DNA from: Vulcanimicrobiota bacterium | GTDB taxonomy: Bacteria > Eremiobacterota > Eremiobacteria > Baltobacterales > Baltobacteraceae | DNA: 12,713 nt | Direction: 5' to 3' | Assembly (NCBI GenBank): GCA_028287545.1 | Contig: JAQBPL010000341.1 | Location: 1 to 12,713 of the forward strand | In this document: positions 1-6,417 of the stretch, in pieces | Position numbering within the stretch: the stretch's first letter is position 1 | Layout of the letters: every line of letters begins with the position of its first letter | Translations under genes and position numbers: made by a program | The notes under the pieces: generated by a model | Seen by the model: the letters and a program-made list of their open reading frames with translations, nothing else | Databases searched by the model: none | Told to the model about the DNA's origin: nothing

Positions 1-442
1 ACGGAATGACCACATGAAACGCGTCGGAAGCGCTCGCGCCGTGGGCCGTGGGATCGGTCAAAAGACCGATGATCTTCGTCTGCTCGATAATTGACCCGGG
101 CCACCCATGCGTGATGATGAGCGGCAATGCATTTTCGTGCTTCGAACGAACGTGGATGAAGTGAACGTCCACTCCGTCGATCTCGGTGAGATACTGTGGT
201 ATGGCATTCAGCTTCGCCTCGCACTTGCGCCAATCATAATCGGACGCCCAATAGCGCGCGAGCGCCTGCATCGTCGCCAACTGCACGCCTTGCGTGTCAT
301 CCGCGACGAGTTCCCTTGTGGGCCACCGCGTCGCGTTGATGCGCCGGCGCAGTTCGGTGAGTTCCGCCTCCGGAACGTTCAGCTTAGGAAACGGGCGAAT
401 AGCGGTCGAGCCGCTGCCCGGCGGTTGTGCAACTTGCGTCAT
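1..442 (-). CDS. Epoxide hydrolase, N-terminal part (cut by window edge)
   Basis: The minus strand is open from an ATG at 440-442 to the window edge, giving the first 147 residues of a protein that would normally be about 380-400 long. It starts MTQVAQPPGSGSTAIRPFPK. It shows the epoxide hydrolase N-terminal (EHN) domain: a RINATRWP segment near residue 35, the QLATMQALARYW helix near 54-65, DYDWRKCE near 68-75, and then the start of the alpha/beta-hydrolase core with FIHVRS and HGWPGS. The HGWP stretch forms the oxyanion hole; the catalytic Asp, Tyr and His lie beyond the edge. The family hydrolyses epoxides to vicinal diols in the cytoplasm. The start is supported by an AGAGAGG ribosome site nine bases upstream and an in-frame TAG shortly before it. 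It is separated from the benzoate genes by over 400 bp, so operon membership is not shown. Substrate is unknown. Confidence 0.88.
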   Translation of the reverse strand, partial: MTQVAQPPGSGSTAIRPFPKLNVPEAELTELRRRINATRWPTRELVADDTQGVQLATMQALARYWASDYDWRKCEAKLNAIPQYLTEIDGVDVHFIHVRSKHENALPLIITHGWPGSIIEQTKIIGLLTDPTAHGASASDAFHVVIP

Positions 443-875
443 CGATATCGACCTCTCTTGATAGCCGAGAAGACCTAAAGGAACCGCAGCAAAGGTGGCT
501 GCAGCGCCGCAAAATCGACGGCGATTGAGGCTGGGTGTCTTGGACCAATTCCTCGGCCCCGTGCATGCAACGCCCGCGAGCGCGCTCCGCAGCGGCCTTA
601 ACCGCGACCGTCGCCAAGTACGCGCCCTCGCGGCGCTACGTTCGCGCGAGCTCACCGTTTGTACGCTGATAGTGGCTTAGCAGTCACTGCGACCCGTCCT
701 CATCCCAGCGGACGCCTCGCACCCGATCTTGATGATTCGGTGATGTCGGATGAGGCCCCGCCGGTGAGGCGCGCCCTCGCCATTGGGCTACACAGCTTGG
801 CGGCGCCGCGCCCTCGGCCGTCGCCTGGTGTCCGGATAGCCGACGGAATGCACCCTCGCTGAGCCGTGCGCGGGA
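443..875. other. Intergenic stretch without a convincing gene
   Basis: Both flanking genes are on the minus strand: the epoxide hydrolase begins at 442 and the alpha/beta hydrolase ends at 876. Short open frames of 60-77 codons exist on both strands, but none has a clear ribosome site, recognisable motifs or convincing composition. I see no tRNA, no strong terminator with a T-run, and no mobile element ends. It presumably holds the epoxide hydrolase promoter and the end of the boxD operon transcript. A small palindrome (GCAGTCACTGC, 680-690) is the only local symmetry noticed. Confidence 0.5.
452..459 (-). promoter_or_regulatory. Ribosome binding site of the epoxide hydrolase
   Basis: On the minus strand this reads AAGAGAGG, nine bases before the ATG at 442. 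It decides the start; the frame is closed by a TAG a few codons further upstream. Confidence 0.6.
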
Positions 876-1655
876 TCAGTGAGAAGCAGTAAAGGCGACG
901 ATCCGGTCGAGGACGGCCGGCGCGGCGTCCCGGTGCGGACTGTGCCCGGCGTGCGGGACGAGGAACACGTCACTCTTCGCGATGCGCGTAGCGATGGCGT
1001 CGACCTGCGCGATCGTGCCGTACTCGTCGGCGTCGCCTTGCACGACGAGCGCCGGGCAGCCGACGCCGTCCAGGTACGCTTCGATGTTCCAAGTGCGAAA
1101 GCGCGGGTCCAGCCAGGCATCGTTCCCGCCGCGAAACGCGCCGTCGACGTCGTCGTGATAGCGCGCGAGCTTGGCGCGCAAATCCGTTGCCTCCCAGGCG
1201 TCGCGCGCGGCCGCGATGCTCTCGACGGAGAGGTCTTCGACGAAAACGTGCGGCGCTTCGAGAATGAGCGCGGCGGCGAGCTGCGGGTGCGTACCGGCGC
1301 AGATCAGCGCGATCGACGCGCCGTCGCTGTGGCCGAAGAGGATCGCGCGCGGGATCTCGAGCGCCGCGAGCAGCGCCGGGAGCACGACCTCGCCTTCGCG
1401 ATGCATGTACGTCATCGCGCGCGGACCGTCGATCGGCGCTGAGCGGCCGTAGCCGCGGCGGGAGTACGCGACGACGTCGCGGCCGGTGCGCGCGGCGAGC
1501 TGCTGCGGCAGATCCTTCCACATCGCGACGGAGCCGAGCCCTTCGTGCAGCATGACGATGGGCGCGAGGACGGGATCGGTTCCGGGCCAGCGGACCGTCT
1601 CGAGCCGCGCGCCGTCGACGGCGACGTCGCGGGCGAGGGGACCCGCGCGGTTCAG
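876..1655 (-). CDS. Alpha/beta hydrolase of the benzoate (box) operon
   Basis: This is a 259-residue alpha/beta-hydrolase-fold protein (positions counted from a CTG start at 1655). Visible landmarks are the oxyanion-hole segment HEGLGS (37-42), the nucleophile elbow GHSDG with Ser110, an acidic residue in VVQGDADEY (Asp208 or Asp210), and the catalytic His238 in HAGHSP. No signal peptide is present, so it is cytoplasmic. It is the last gene of the boxD-bcl operon and overlaps the bcl stop by two bases (CTGA). Hydrolases of this fold occur in other box clusters and have been proposed as lactone or CoA-ester hydrolases; the substrate here is an inference. Candidates are a shunt lactone, a dead-end CoA thioester, or an aryl ester feeding benzoate into the pathway. 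The start is unusual: no ATG, GTG or TTG lies in frame near the bcl stop, and the first ATG is inside the fold (residue 35). A GGAG sits seven bases before the CTG. Confidence 0.85.
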   Translation of the reverse strand: MNRAGPLARDVAVDGARLETVRWPGTDPVLAPIVMLHEGLGSVAMWKDLPQQLAARTGRDVVAYSRRGYGRSAPIDGPRAMTYMHREGEVVLPALLAALEIPRAILFGHSDGASIALICAGTHPQLAAALILEAPHVFVEDLSVESIAAARDAWEATDLRAKLARYHDDVDGAFRGGNDAWLDPRFRTWNIEAYLDGVGCPALVVQGDADEYGTIAQVDAIATRIAKSDVFLVPHAGHSPHRDAAPAVLDRIVAFTASH

Positions 1656-3226
1656 ACCGCGGCTCCGGCTTCGCGCAGCGCCGCTTCTCGCGCGCGCAGC
1701 ACGTGGCGCTGAATCTTTCCGGTCGCCGTCTTCGGCAGTTCGGTACCGAACTCGATCGCGCGCGGATACTTGTAGGGCGCCAAGCGGCCCTTCACGTGCG
1801 CCTTCAGCGCGTCGGCCATCGCGGCGTCGCCGTCGTACCCCGGTTTGAGGATGACGAACGCCTTCGACTTCACCAAACCTTCCGCATCGGCGACGCCGAT
1901 CACCGCCGCTTCGAGCACCGCGTCGTGCGCCGTGAGCGCCGATTCGACCTCGGTCGGCGAGACCCAGATCCCGCTGACCTTGAGCATGTCGTCGGCGCGC
2001 CCGCAGTAGACGTAGTCGCCGTTTTCGTCCTGGCGGAACTTGTCGCCGGTGCGCGTCCATTCGCCGGCAAACGTGCGGCGCGTCTTCTCGCGGTTGTTCC
2101 AATAGTGCGCGGCCGCGGTGTCGCCGCACACTTCGAGCTCGCCGATCTCGCCGGGCGCGACGATGTTCCCGCTCTCGTCGACGATGCGCGCCCGATACCC
2201 CGGAACGGGTTGGCCGAGCGTCCCGTACTTCACGTCGCCGGGGCGGTTCGAGATGAAGATGTGCAGCATCTCGGTCGAACCGATGCCGTCGATGATCTCG
2301 ACGCCAAGGCGCGCGTTCCAGCGCCGCCCGATCTCTTCGGGCAAGCCTTCGCCGGCCGAGGTGCACAACCGCAGCGGCACTTCGCCCCGCTCGAACAGCG
2401 ACGGTTCGACGAGCATCGCGCTGAAGGTGGTCGGGTTGGCGCACAAGATCGTCACGGCGTTCTCGCGCACGATGCGCGCGACGACCGCCGGCGTCGGGCG
2501 CGCCGCGTGCAGGATGCTCGTCGCGCCGACCGCCAGCGGAAACGTAAGCGCATTGCCCAGACCGTAGGCGAAGAACAGCTTCGCGACGGAGTACACGACG
2601 TCGTCCTCGCGCATGCCGAGCACGTCGCGCGCGAAGAGGTCGGCCGTGCGCACCAAGCTGGTCTGCACGTGCACCGTGCCCTTCGGCTTCCCGGTCGAGC
2701 CGGACGAATACAGCCAGAAGCAGACGTCGTCGGCGCGCGTCGGTGCCGCGGCGGTCAGCGGCTGCGCGCCTTCGACCAGCGCGCCGAAGCGCACGAACCG
2801 CTCGTCCGCCGACGCGCCGCGCGGATCGGAGAGCACGATCGTGCCCGTCCAATTCGCCTCGTGCGCCGCGGCCAGAAACGCCGGGAGGAGTTCGATCGAG
2901 ACGATTGCCGCCTTGGCGCGGCTGTCGGCGAGAATGTGCGCGTAGTCGGCCGGCTGGAAGAGCGTGTTGACCGGGATCGGAACGATGCCGGCTTTGATCG
3001 CGCCGAGAAATGCGGTCGGAAAGTCGATCGTGTCGAGCAGAGCGAGCACGACACGGTTCTCGATCTCCAGGCCCAGGCCGAGCAGCGCGGCGCCGCAGCG
3101 GTCGACCCGCGCCGCCAGATCGGCGTACGTGTACGCGCCGCCGTCGTCGACGAACGCACGCTTCTGCGCGCGCGTCGCGAGGTTGCGTTCGAGCAGATCG
3201 ACGGCGGAGTTGTAGAATTCAGACAC
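1652..3226 (-). CDS. bcl: Benzoate-CoA ligase (EC 6.2.1.25)
   Basis: This 524-residue ANL-superfamily acyl-CoA synthetase activates benzoate to benzoyl-CoA with ATP and CoA, the first committed step of the box pathway, in the cytoplasm. Motifs in order: P-loop YSSGSTGKPKG (173-183), LFFAYGLGNAL (217-227) typical of benzoate and aryl-CoA ligases, ANPTTF (263-268), adenine-binding DGIGSTEM (313-320), TGDKF (392-396) with the ribose-binding Asp, the hinge region GRADDMLKVSG (409-419), WVSPTEVE (421-428) and the C-terminal PKTATGK with catalytic Lys504. Length matches characterised benzoate-CoA ligases (about 525). The start is GTG at 3226, with GGAGG five bases upstream; the frame stays open further upstream but that part lies inside boxD and does not look like ligase. 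It follows boxD by 17 bp. 4-Hydroxybenzoate or 2-aminobenzoate as alternative substrates cannot be excluded from sequence, but boxB, boxC and boxD in the locus argue for benzoate. Confidence 0.95.
   Translation of the reverse strand: MSEFYNSAVDLLERNLATRAQKRAFVDDGGAYTYADLAARVDRCGAALLGLGLEIENRVVLALLDTIDFPTAFLGAIKAGIVPIPVNTLFQPADYAHILADSRAKAAIVSIELLPAFLAAAHEANWTGTIVLSDPRGASADERFVRFGALVEGAQPLTAAAPTRADDVCFWLYSSGSTGKPKGTVHVQTSLVRTADLFARDVLGMREDDVVYSVAKLFFAYGLGNALTFPLAVGATSILHAARPTPAVVARIVRENAVTILCANPTTFSAMLVEPSLFERGEVPLRLCTSAGEGLPEEIGRRWNARLGVEIIDGIGSTEMLHIFISNRPGDVKYGTLGQPVPGYRARIVDESGNIVAPGEIGELEVCGDTAAAHYWNNREKTRRTFAGEWTRTGDKFRQDENGDYVYCGRADDMLKVSGIWVSPTEVESALTAHDAVLEAAVIGVADAEGLVKSKAFVILKPGYDGDAAMADALKAHVKGRLAPYKYPRAIEFGTELPKTATGKIQRHVLRAREAALREAGAAV
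1663..1666 (-). promoter_or_regulatory. Ribosome binding site supporting a CTG start of the hydrolase
   Basis: On the minus strand GGAG is followed by seven bases and then CTG (1655-1653), which overlaps the TGA of bcl. It lies inside the last bcl codons. With no ordinary start codon available in frame, this spacing is the main evidence for where translation begins. Confidence 0.4.
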
Positions 3227-3231
3227 GGCGG

Positions 3232-3236
3232 CCTCC
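3232..3236 (-). promoter_or_regulatory. Ribosome binding site fixing the GTG start of bcl
   Basis: On the minus strand GGAGG lies in the 17-bp gap after the boxD stop, five bases before GTG at 3226. The surrounding TTCGGAGGCCGC is the same sequence that precedes the boxC ATG at 7628. Confidence 0.75.
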
Positions 3237-3243
3237 GAACCGT

Positions 3244-4800
3244 TCACCCGGTGATGCTCGCGCCGCGGGCAGCCAACGCGGCGACGACCGGCGCGGATCC
3301 CTGCACCGCCGTGCGCTGATGGTAGAACCAGAGCCCACGCAAGCCGCCGAGCTCTTCGCCGCCGCCGGCGCGCCCCGGCCCGCCGTGCACGCACGACGGC
3401 AGCACGATGCCGTGACCCGTATGCGCGTCGGCGATCGACGGATCGACCAGCAGGACTCGGCCGTGCGAGGAGCCGAGCTCCGCCGCCGACGCAATCAGGA
3501 ACTCCGCGTCCGCGCTGAACACCGAGACGACCAGCGAACCGCCGCCGCGCCGCGCCAGCACGAACGCGTCGGCGGCGTCCTTGTACGGAACGACCGTCGC
3601 GACCGGCCCGAAGATCTCTTTGATGTGCACGAGCGCGGCGTCGGCCGGCGCGCGCAGCAGCGTCGGCGGGACGAACGCACCGTTGGCGGGCTTTTCACCG
3701 CGATACACGATCGCCGCGACGTCCGAGAGCGACCGGATCCCGTCTTCGACTGCGGCGCGCTGCTCGCGCGAGACGAGCGGGCCCATACCGACGCCCTCGT
3801 CGCTCGGATCGCCGACCGCAATGGCATCGAGCCCCTCCGAGATCGCGGCGACGACGGCGTCGACGTGCACGGCGGGTACGATCACGCGCCGGATCGCGGT
3901 GCACTTCTGACCGGCCTTGCTCGTCATCTCGCGTACGACCTCACGCACGAACGCGCCGAAGATCGGCGTACCCGGAAGGCCATCGGGTCCGAGCAGCGCG
4001 GCGTTGAGGCTGTCCGCTTCGACGTTGAGCCGCACGCCCTCGGCGCGCACGCGCGGATGCGAACGGATCGCCTCAGCGGTTCGGGCCGAGCCCGTGAACG
4101 CGATCGCATCGCCGAAGCGCAGGTAGTCGAGCAGTTCGCCGGCGCTGCCGACGAGCAGCGAGAGCGCACCCGGCGGGAGGATGCCGGCATCGCTCACCGC
4201 GCGCGTCATCTCGACCGCGAGGAGTGCGGTCGCGGTCGCCGGTTTCGCGAGAACGGGGACGCCGGCGAGGAGCGCGACCGCGGCCTTCTCCCACAGTCCC
4301 CAGGCCGGAAAATTGAAGGCGTTGATGTGGATCGCGAGGCCCGGGAGCGGTATGCCGAGATGGACGCCCTGAAAGTTCGCATCGCGAGCCAACCGCGCCG
4401 GAGCGCCGTCGAGCAGCAGCGTCGCCGAGCCGAGTGTCGCACCCAGTTTGGCATAGTATTTCAGCGTGCCGATCGCGCCGTCGACGTCGATCGCCGCGTC
4501 GGCCCGCGTGTTGCCCGAGTTGCGGCGCGAGATCGCATACCAGTCGTCGCGCCGCGCCGCGAGCACGTCGGCGATCGCGCCGAGCAGCGCGGCGCGTTGC
4601 GCGAAGTCGAGCGCGCCGAGGGCCGGGCGTCCGACCTCCCGCGCGAATGCGAGCGCGAAGCCGAGGTCGAGTCCGGCCGAACTCGTTCGAGCCAGCACCT
4701 CTCCGCGCACCGGATCGACCAGATCGGCCGGTGCCCCGGTTCCGGCGACCCATCGGCCGCCGAGGTAACTTTCGAGAAGGGCTGGTTCGCTCGCAATCAC
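3244..4800 (-). CDS. boxD: 3,4-dehydroadipyl-CoA semialdehyde dehydrogenase (BoxD, EC 1.2.1.77)
   Basis: This 518-residue protein belongs to the aldehyde dehydrogenase superfamily, in the branch with BoxD and the PaaZ dehydrogenase domain. BoxD oxidises the semialdehyde released by BoxC to 3,4-dehydroadipyl-CoA using NADP+. Landmarks: NAFNFPAWGLWEK (160-172) with the conserved Asn163, AKPATA with Lys186 for cofactor binding, FTGSA (235-239), general base Glu261 in NVEADSLN, catalytic Cys300 in AGQKCTAIRR, and EIFGP (395-399). Near-complete family length is present. The start is GTG at 4800; no alternative start exists close by in frame. It is the first gene of the minus-strand operon boxD-bcl-hydrolase and is divergent from boxR. 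A seven-codon open frame (4797-4820) precedes it and overlaps its start, and a good sigma70-type promoter with a palindromic operator lies 45-72 bp upstream. The thiolase and hydratase needed to finish degradation are not in the window. Confidence 0.92.
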   Translation of the reverse strand: MIASEPALLESYLGGRWVAGTGAPADLVDPVRGEVLARTSSAGLDLGFALAFAREVGRPALGALDFAQRAALLGAIADVLAARRDDWYAISRRNSGNTRADAAIDVDGAIGTLKYYAKLGATLGSATLLLDGAPARLARDANFQGVHLGIPLPGLAIHINAFNFPAWGLWEKAAVALLAGVPVLAKPATATALLAVEMTRAVSDAGILPPGALSLLVGSAGELLDYLRFGDAIAFTGSARTAEAIRSHPRVRAEGVRLNVEADSLNAALLGPDGLPGTPIFGAFVREVVREMTSKAGQKCTAIRRVIVPAVHVDAVVAAISEGLDAIAVGDPSDEGVGMGPLVSREQRAAVEDGIRSLSDVAAIVYRGEKPANGAFVPPTLLRAPADAALVHIKEIFGPVATVVPYKDAADAFVLARRGGGSLVVSVFSADAEFLIASAAELGSSHGRVLLVDPSIADAHTGHGIVLPSCVHGGPGRAGGGEELGGLRGLWFYHQRTAVQGSAPVVAALAARGASITG

Positions 4801-4820
4801 GCGCTTGGTCGACCTTCCAT
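4797..4820 (-). CDS. Possible seven-codon leader ORF upstream of boxD
   Basis: The minus strand reads ATG followed by codons for EGRPSA and TGA. The TGA shares bases with the GTG start of boxD (GTGA), the geometry of translational coupling. GGGAAG lies close upstream of the ATG. The boxD GTG itself has only a distant purine stretch (GGAAGG, twelve bases away), so reinitiation after this mini-ORF is plausible. Whether it is translated is inference; it may be chance. Confidence 0.3.
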   Translation of the reverse strand: MEGRPSA

Positions 4821-4842
4821 AGGACTTCCCGATCCGGTTCGA

Positions 4843-4854
4843 GCATTATAATGC
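4843..4854. promoter_or_regulatory. Perfect palindrome in the boxD/boxR divergent promoter, probable BoxR operator
   Basis: GCATTATAATGC is identical to its own reverse complement. It contains a TATAAT on each strand (plus 4847-4852, minus 4845-4850), so one element would carry the -10 boxes of both divergent genes. TGCA occurs at 4852, 4868 and 4882; as I recall, BzdR/BoxR-type regulators of Azoarcus bind TGCA-containing palindromes. Near copies occur at 7551 and 7582 ahead of boxC. Binding by BoxR is inferred from position and repetition. Confidence 0.6.
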
Positions 4855-4872
4855 ATTAGCGAGGTTCTGCAA
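4845..4872 (-). promoter_or_regulatory. Promoter of the boxD-bcl-hydrolase operon
   Basis: On the minus strand TTGCAG (4872-4867), a 16-bp spacer and a consensus TATAAT (4850-4845) form a good sigma70-like promoter. Transcription would begin near 4838, leaving a leader of about 37 bases before the boxD GTG. The -10 lies inside the palindrome at 4843-4854, so a bound repressor would block polymerase. Confidence 0.55.
4847..4852 (+). promoter_or_regulatory. boxR: -10 element of the boxR promoter
   Basis: A consensus TATAAT reads toward boxR, predicting a start near 4859 and a leader of about 15 bases before GTG 4875. No good -35 is visible at 16-18 bp spacing, so this side should be weaker than the boxD side. 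Overlap with the palindrome suggests autoregulation. Confidence 0.4.
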
Positions 4873-4874
4873 GC

Positions 4875-5750
4875 GTGATAGTGCATTCTGATGGCGAGGC
4901 CGGCGATGCCGACTTCCTTGGCGCCTTGGGCGACCGGGTCCGCGAGCTGCGCGCGCGCCGCGGGATGACCCGCAAAATTCTCGCCAAGGACTCCGGGGTC
5001 TCCGAACGCTACCTGGCGCAGCTCGAAGGCGGACAGGGCAATGCCTCGTTGATGATTCTGCGCCAGCTCGCCCGGGCGCTCGACGTTCCGCTCCAAGCGC
5101 TCATCGCCGACGCGCCGGAGCCGCCGGCCGACTTTACTCAAGCCCTCGAGCTGCTGCGCGGACTCGGTCCGGAGCGCCTTGCCGAGGCGCGGAAACTGCT
5201 GGTCGAGACATTCGGCCAGGGTGACGCGGCGGGACGGGCGCGCCGCATCGCCCTGGTCGGACTGCGCGGTGCGGGGAAGACGACGCTCGGAGGGGCGCTG
5301 GCGGCGCGGCTCGGCGTCCCGTTCGTCGAGCTCGACCGCGAGATCGAACGCGAGAGCGGCGTCGCGCTCGCGACCATCTTCGACTTCTACGGTCAGGCCG
5401 GGTTCCGCCGAATGGAGCGCCGCTGCCTCGAGCGCGTGATCGAGGAGCATCCGGCGTTCGTGCTGGCGACGGGCGGGAGCATCGTCTCCGAGCCGGCGAC
5501 GTTCGAACGGCTGCTCGGCGCATGCCGCACGGTGTGGCTGAAAGCGTCGCCGGACGAACACATGACGCGGGTGGTCGAGCAGGGCGACATGCGCCCGATG
5601 GCCGGCAACCGCGAGTCGATGGACGATCTCAAACGCATTCTCGCCGGACGCGAACCGCTCTACCGCCGCGCCGACGTCGCGGTCGACACGAGCGGAAAGA
5701 CGACGGAAGAGAGCCTGAACGCTCTCGCCGCCGCCCTCGCGGCCGGATGA
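4875..5750 (+). CDS. boxR: Transcriptional regulator of benzoate degradation, HTH plus shikimate-kinase-like domain
   Basis: This 291-residue protein is built like BoxR/BzdR: an N-terminal XRE-type helix-turn-helix (about 17-78; RVRELRARRGMTRK, SGVSERYLAQLEGGQGN), a linker, and a C-terminal shikimate-kinase-like domain (about 124-291). The latter keeps the P-loop GLRGAGKT (129-136), a VELDREIE segment (151-158), an ATGGSIV segment (198-204) and MRPMAGNR (239-246). In Azoarcus/Aromatoleum relatives the kinase-like domain senses benzoyl-CoA and releases a repressor from box/bzd promoters; it is not thought to make shikimate phosphate. GTG 4875 is chosen because GAGG lies ten bases upstream; GTG 4881 is an alternative. 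It is transcribed divergently from boxD over a 74-bp gap containing the palindrome. Regulation of both boxD and boxC transcription is inferred from shared operator-like sites. Confidence 0.92.
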   Translation: MIVHSDGEAGDADFLGALGDRVRELRARRGMTRKILAKDSGVSERYLAQLEGGQGNASLMILRQLARALDVPLQALIADAPEPPADFTQALELLRGLGPERLAEARKLLVETFGQGDAAGRARRIALVGLRGAGKTTLGGALAARLGVPFVELDREIERESGVALATIFDFYGQAGFRRMERRCLERVIEEHPAFVLATGGSIVSEPATFERLLGACRTVWLKASPDEHMTRVVEQGDMRPMAGNRESMDDLKRILAGREPLYRRADVAVDTSGKTTEESLNALAAALAAG

Positions 5751-5751
5751 C

Positions 5752-5938
5752 AAGGAGCATAAGTTTGCAGCCCGGCAACGGTGGAGCGACGCTTCAATGC
5801 TGCTTGCGGTTCTCGCTAACTTGTCCGACGCCGACTACAACTACGCCTCAATGCGCAGCCTCAATAATGTGCGCTTCGCGAGAGAGAACGGATTCGCTCA
5901 GTGCGTCGCACGGATTCGCTCAGTGCGTCGCGTTGTAG
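5752..5938 (+). other. Orphan ribosome-site-like sequence and short open frame after boxR
   Basis: Two bases after the boxR stop there is AAGGAG (5752-5757), then seven bases and a TTG (5765) opening a 57-codon frame that ends with TAG at 5936-5938. The peptide resembles nothing I know, and the frame runs through the direct repeat and into the opposing gene. It may be a small gene, or the remnant of a gene that once followed boxR. An ATG frame at 5797 is equally unconvincing. Confidence 0.2.
5889..5932. repeat. Two tandem copies of a 22-bp unit
   Basis: The unit beginning CGGATTCGCTCAGTGCGTCG occurs at 5889-5910 and again at 5911-5932, identical except for the last base. The second copy contains the stop codon (5920-5922) and last codons of the minus-strand gene, so the first copy repeats that gene end in the convergent gap after boxR. 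It looks like a recent slippage duplication. Confidence 0.85.
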
Positions 5939-6417
5939 GTTCGAAGGGCCGACGTGATTTGGGCCAGCACCTCGTTCTCGGGTGGTGCGTGCCAGGACGT
6001 CCCGTCCGCGAAATCGACCTCCTCGACCCACCCGACCAGCCATAAGCCGCGGTCGCCGTTGGCGTAGCCGCGCGAACGGCAGCCGCTCGCGCCCGACAAC
6101 GATCCTCCGGGTTTGATCGTCTCGCGAACATCGAGCGGCAGGTTCGGCCGTTTCGGCTTCCCATCGGGGTCGACCGCGCCGAACACGACTTGCGTGCGCG
6201 TGATCGTCGCAGATGATGAGCGATTCACGAGAACGATACAGTCCTGGTAGACGATCTCCGTTGGACGGTTTCTCGCGTAGTCGAACTCGACGACCCATTT
6301 CGACGCAACCCGGTCGGCCTGCAGCGGCGAGAGCGGCAACTGGACGGGGATGCCGACGCTCCACGGATCCGATGCGGCAAGAGCGAGGAGTGCGACCAGC
6401 GCTGCGGCGTTAGACAT
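5920..6417 (-). CDS. Probable exported small protein, unrecognised
   Basis: This is a 165-residue protein. A hydrophobic start (ALVALLALAASDP, about residues 5-18) looks like a signal peptide, though the first residues lack positive charge. The rest alternates short hydrophobic and polar stretches (WVVEFDY, DCIVLVNRS, TRTQVVFGAVD, WLVGWVEEVDF), suggesting a beta-sandwich fold. Two cysteines (60 and 113) could form a disulfide outside the cytoplasm. No catalytic motif is seen. The ATG at 6417 overlaps the end of the upstream serpin-like gene by eight bases (ATGTCTAA), which implies co-translation and perhaps a shared function. Its 3' end carries the second copy of a 22-bp tandem repeat. I do not recognise the family. 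Confidence 0.75.
   Translation of the reverse strand: MSNAAALVALLALAASDPWSVGIPVQLPLSPLQADRVASKWVVEFDYARNRPTEIVYQDCIVLVNRSSSATITRTQVVFGAVDPDGKPKRPNLPLDVRETIKPGGSLSGASGCRSRGYANGDRGLWLVGWVEEVDFADGTSWHAPPENEVLAQITSALRTYNATH

Noticed and set aside
384..862. Short frames of 61-77 codons in the gap left of the hydrolase
   Set aside because: No ribosome sites, no recognisable domains, one overlaps the epoxide hydrolase out of frame; no evidence of a real gene.
1656..2852. Long 5' extension of the hydrolase frame through bcl (arginine-rich)
   Set aside because: The extension is an out-of-frame reading of bcl; only the part after the bcl stop has alpha/beta-hydrolase motifs.
1703..3319. A 538-codon plus-strand frame opposite bcl
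   Set aside because: Antisense shadow of the ligase with biased composition and no motifs.
3227..3394. N-terminal extension of the ligase into boxD
   Set aside because: The residues are arginine-rich and overlap boxD; GTG 3226 has a proper ribosome site and begins the ligase-like sequence.
5124..5750. Shikimate kinase function for the boxR product
   Set aside because: The kinase-like domain is fused to a helix-turn-helix and sits in a box locus; this architecture is that of the BoxR/BzdR regulators.
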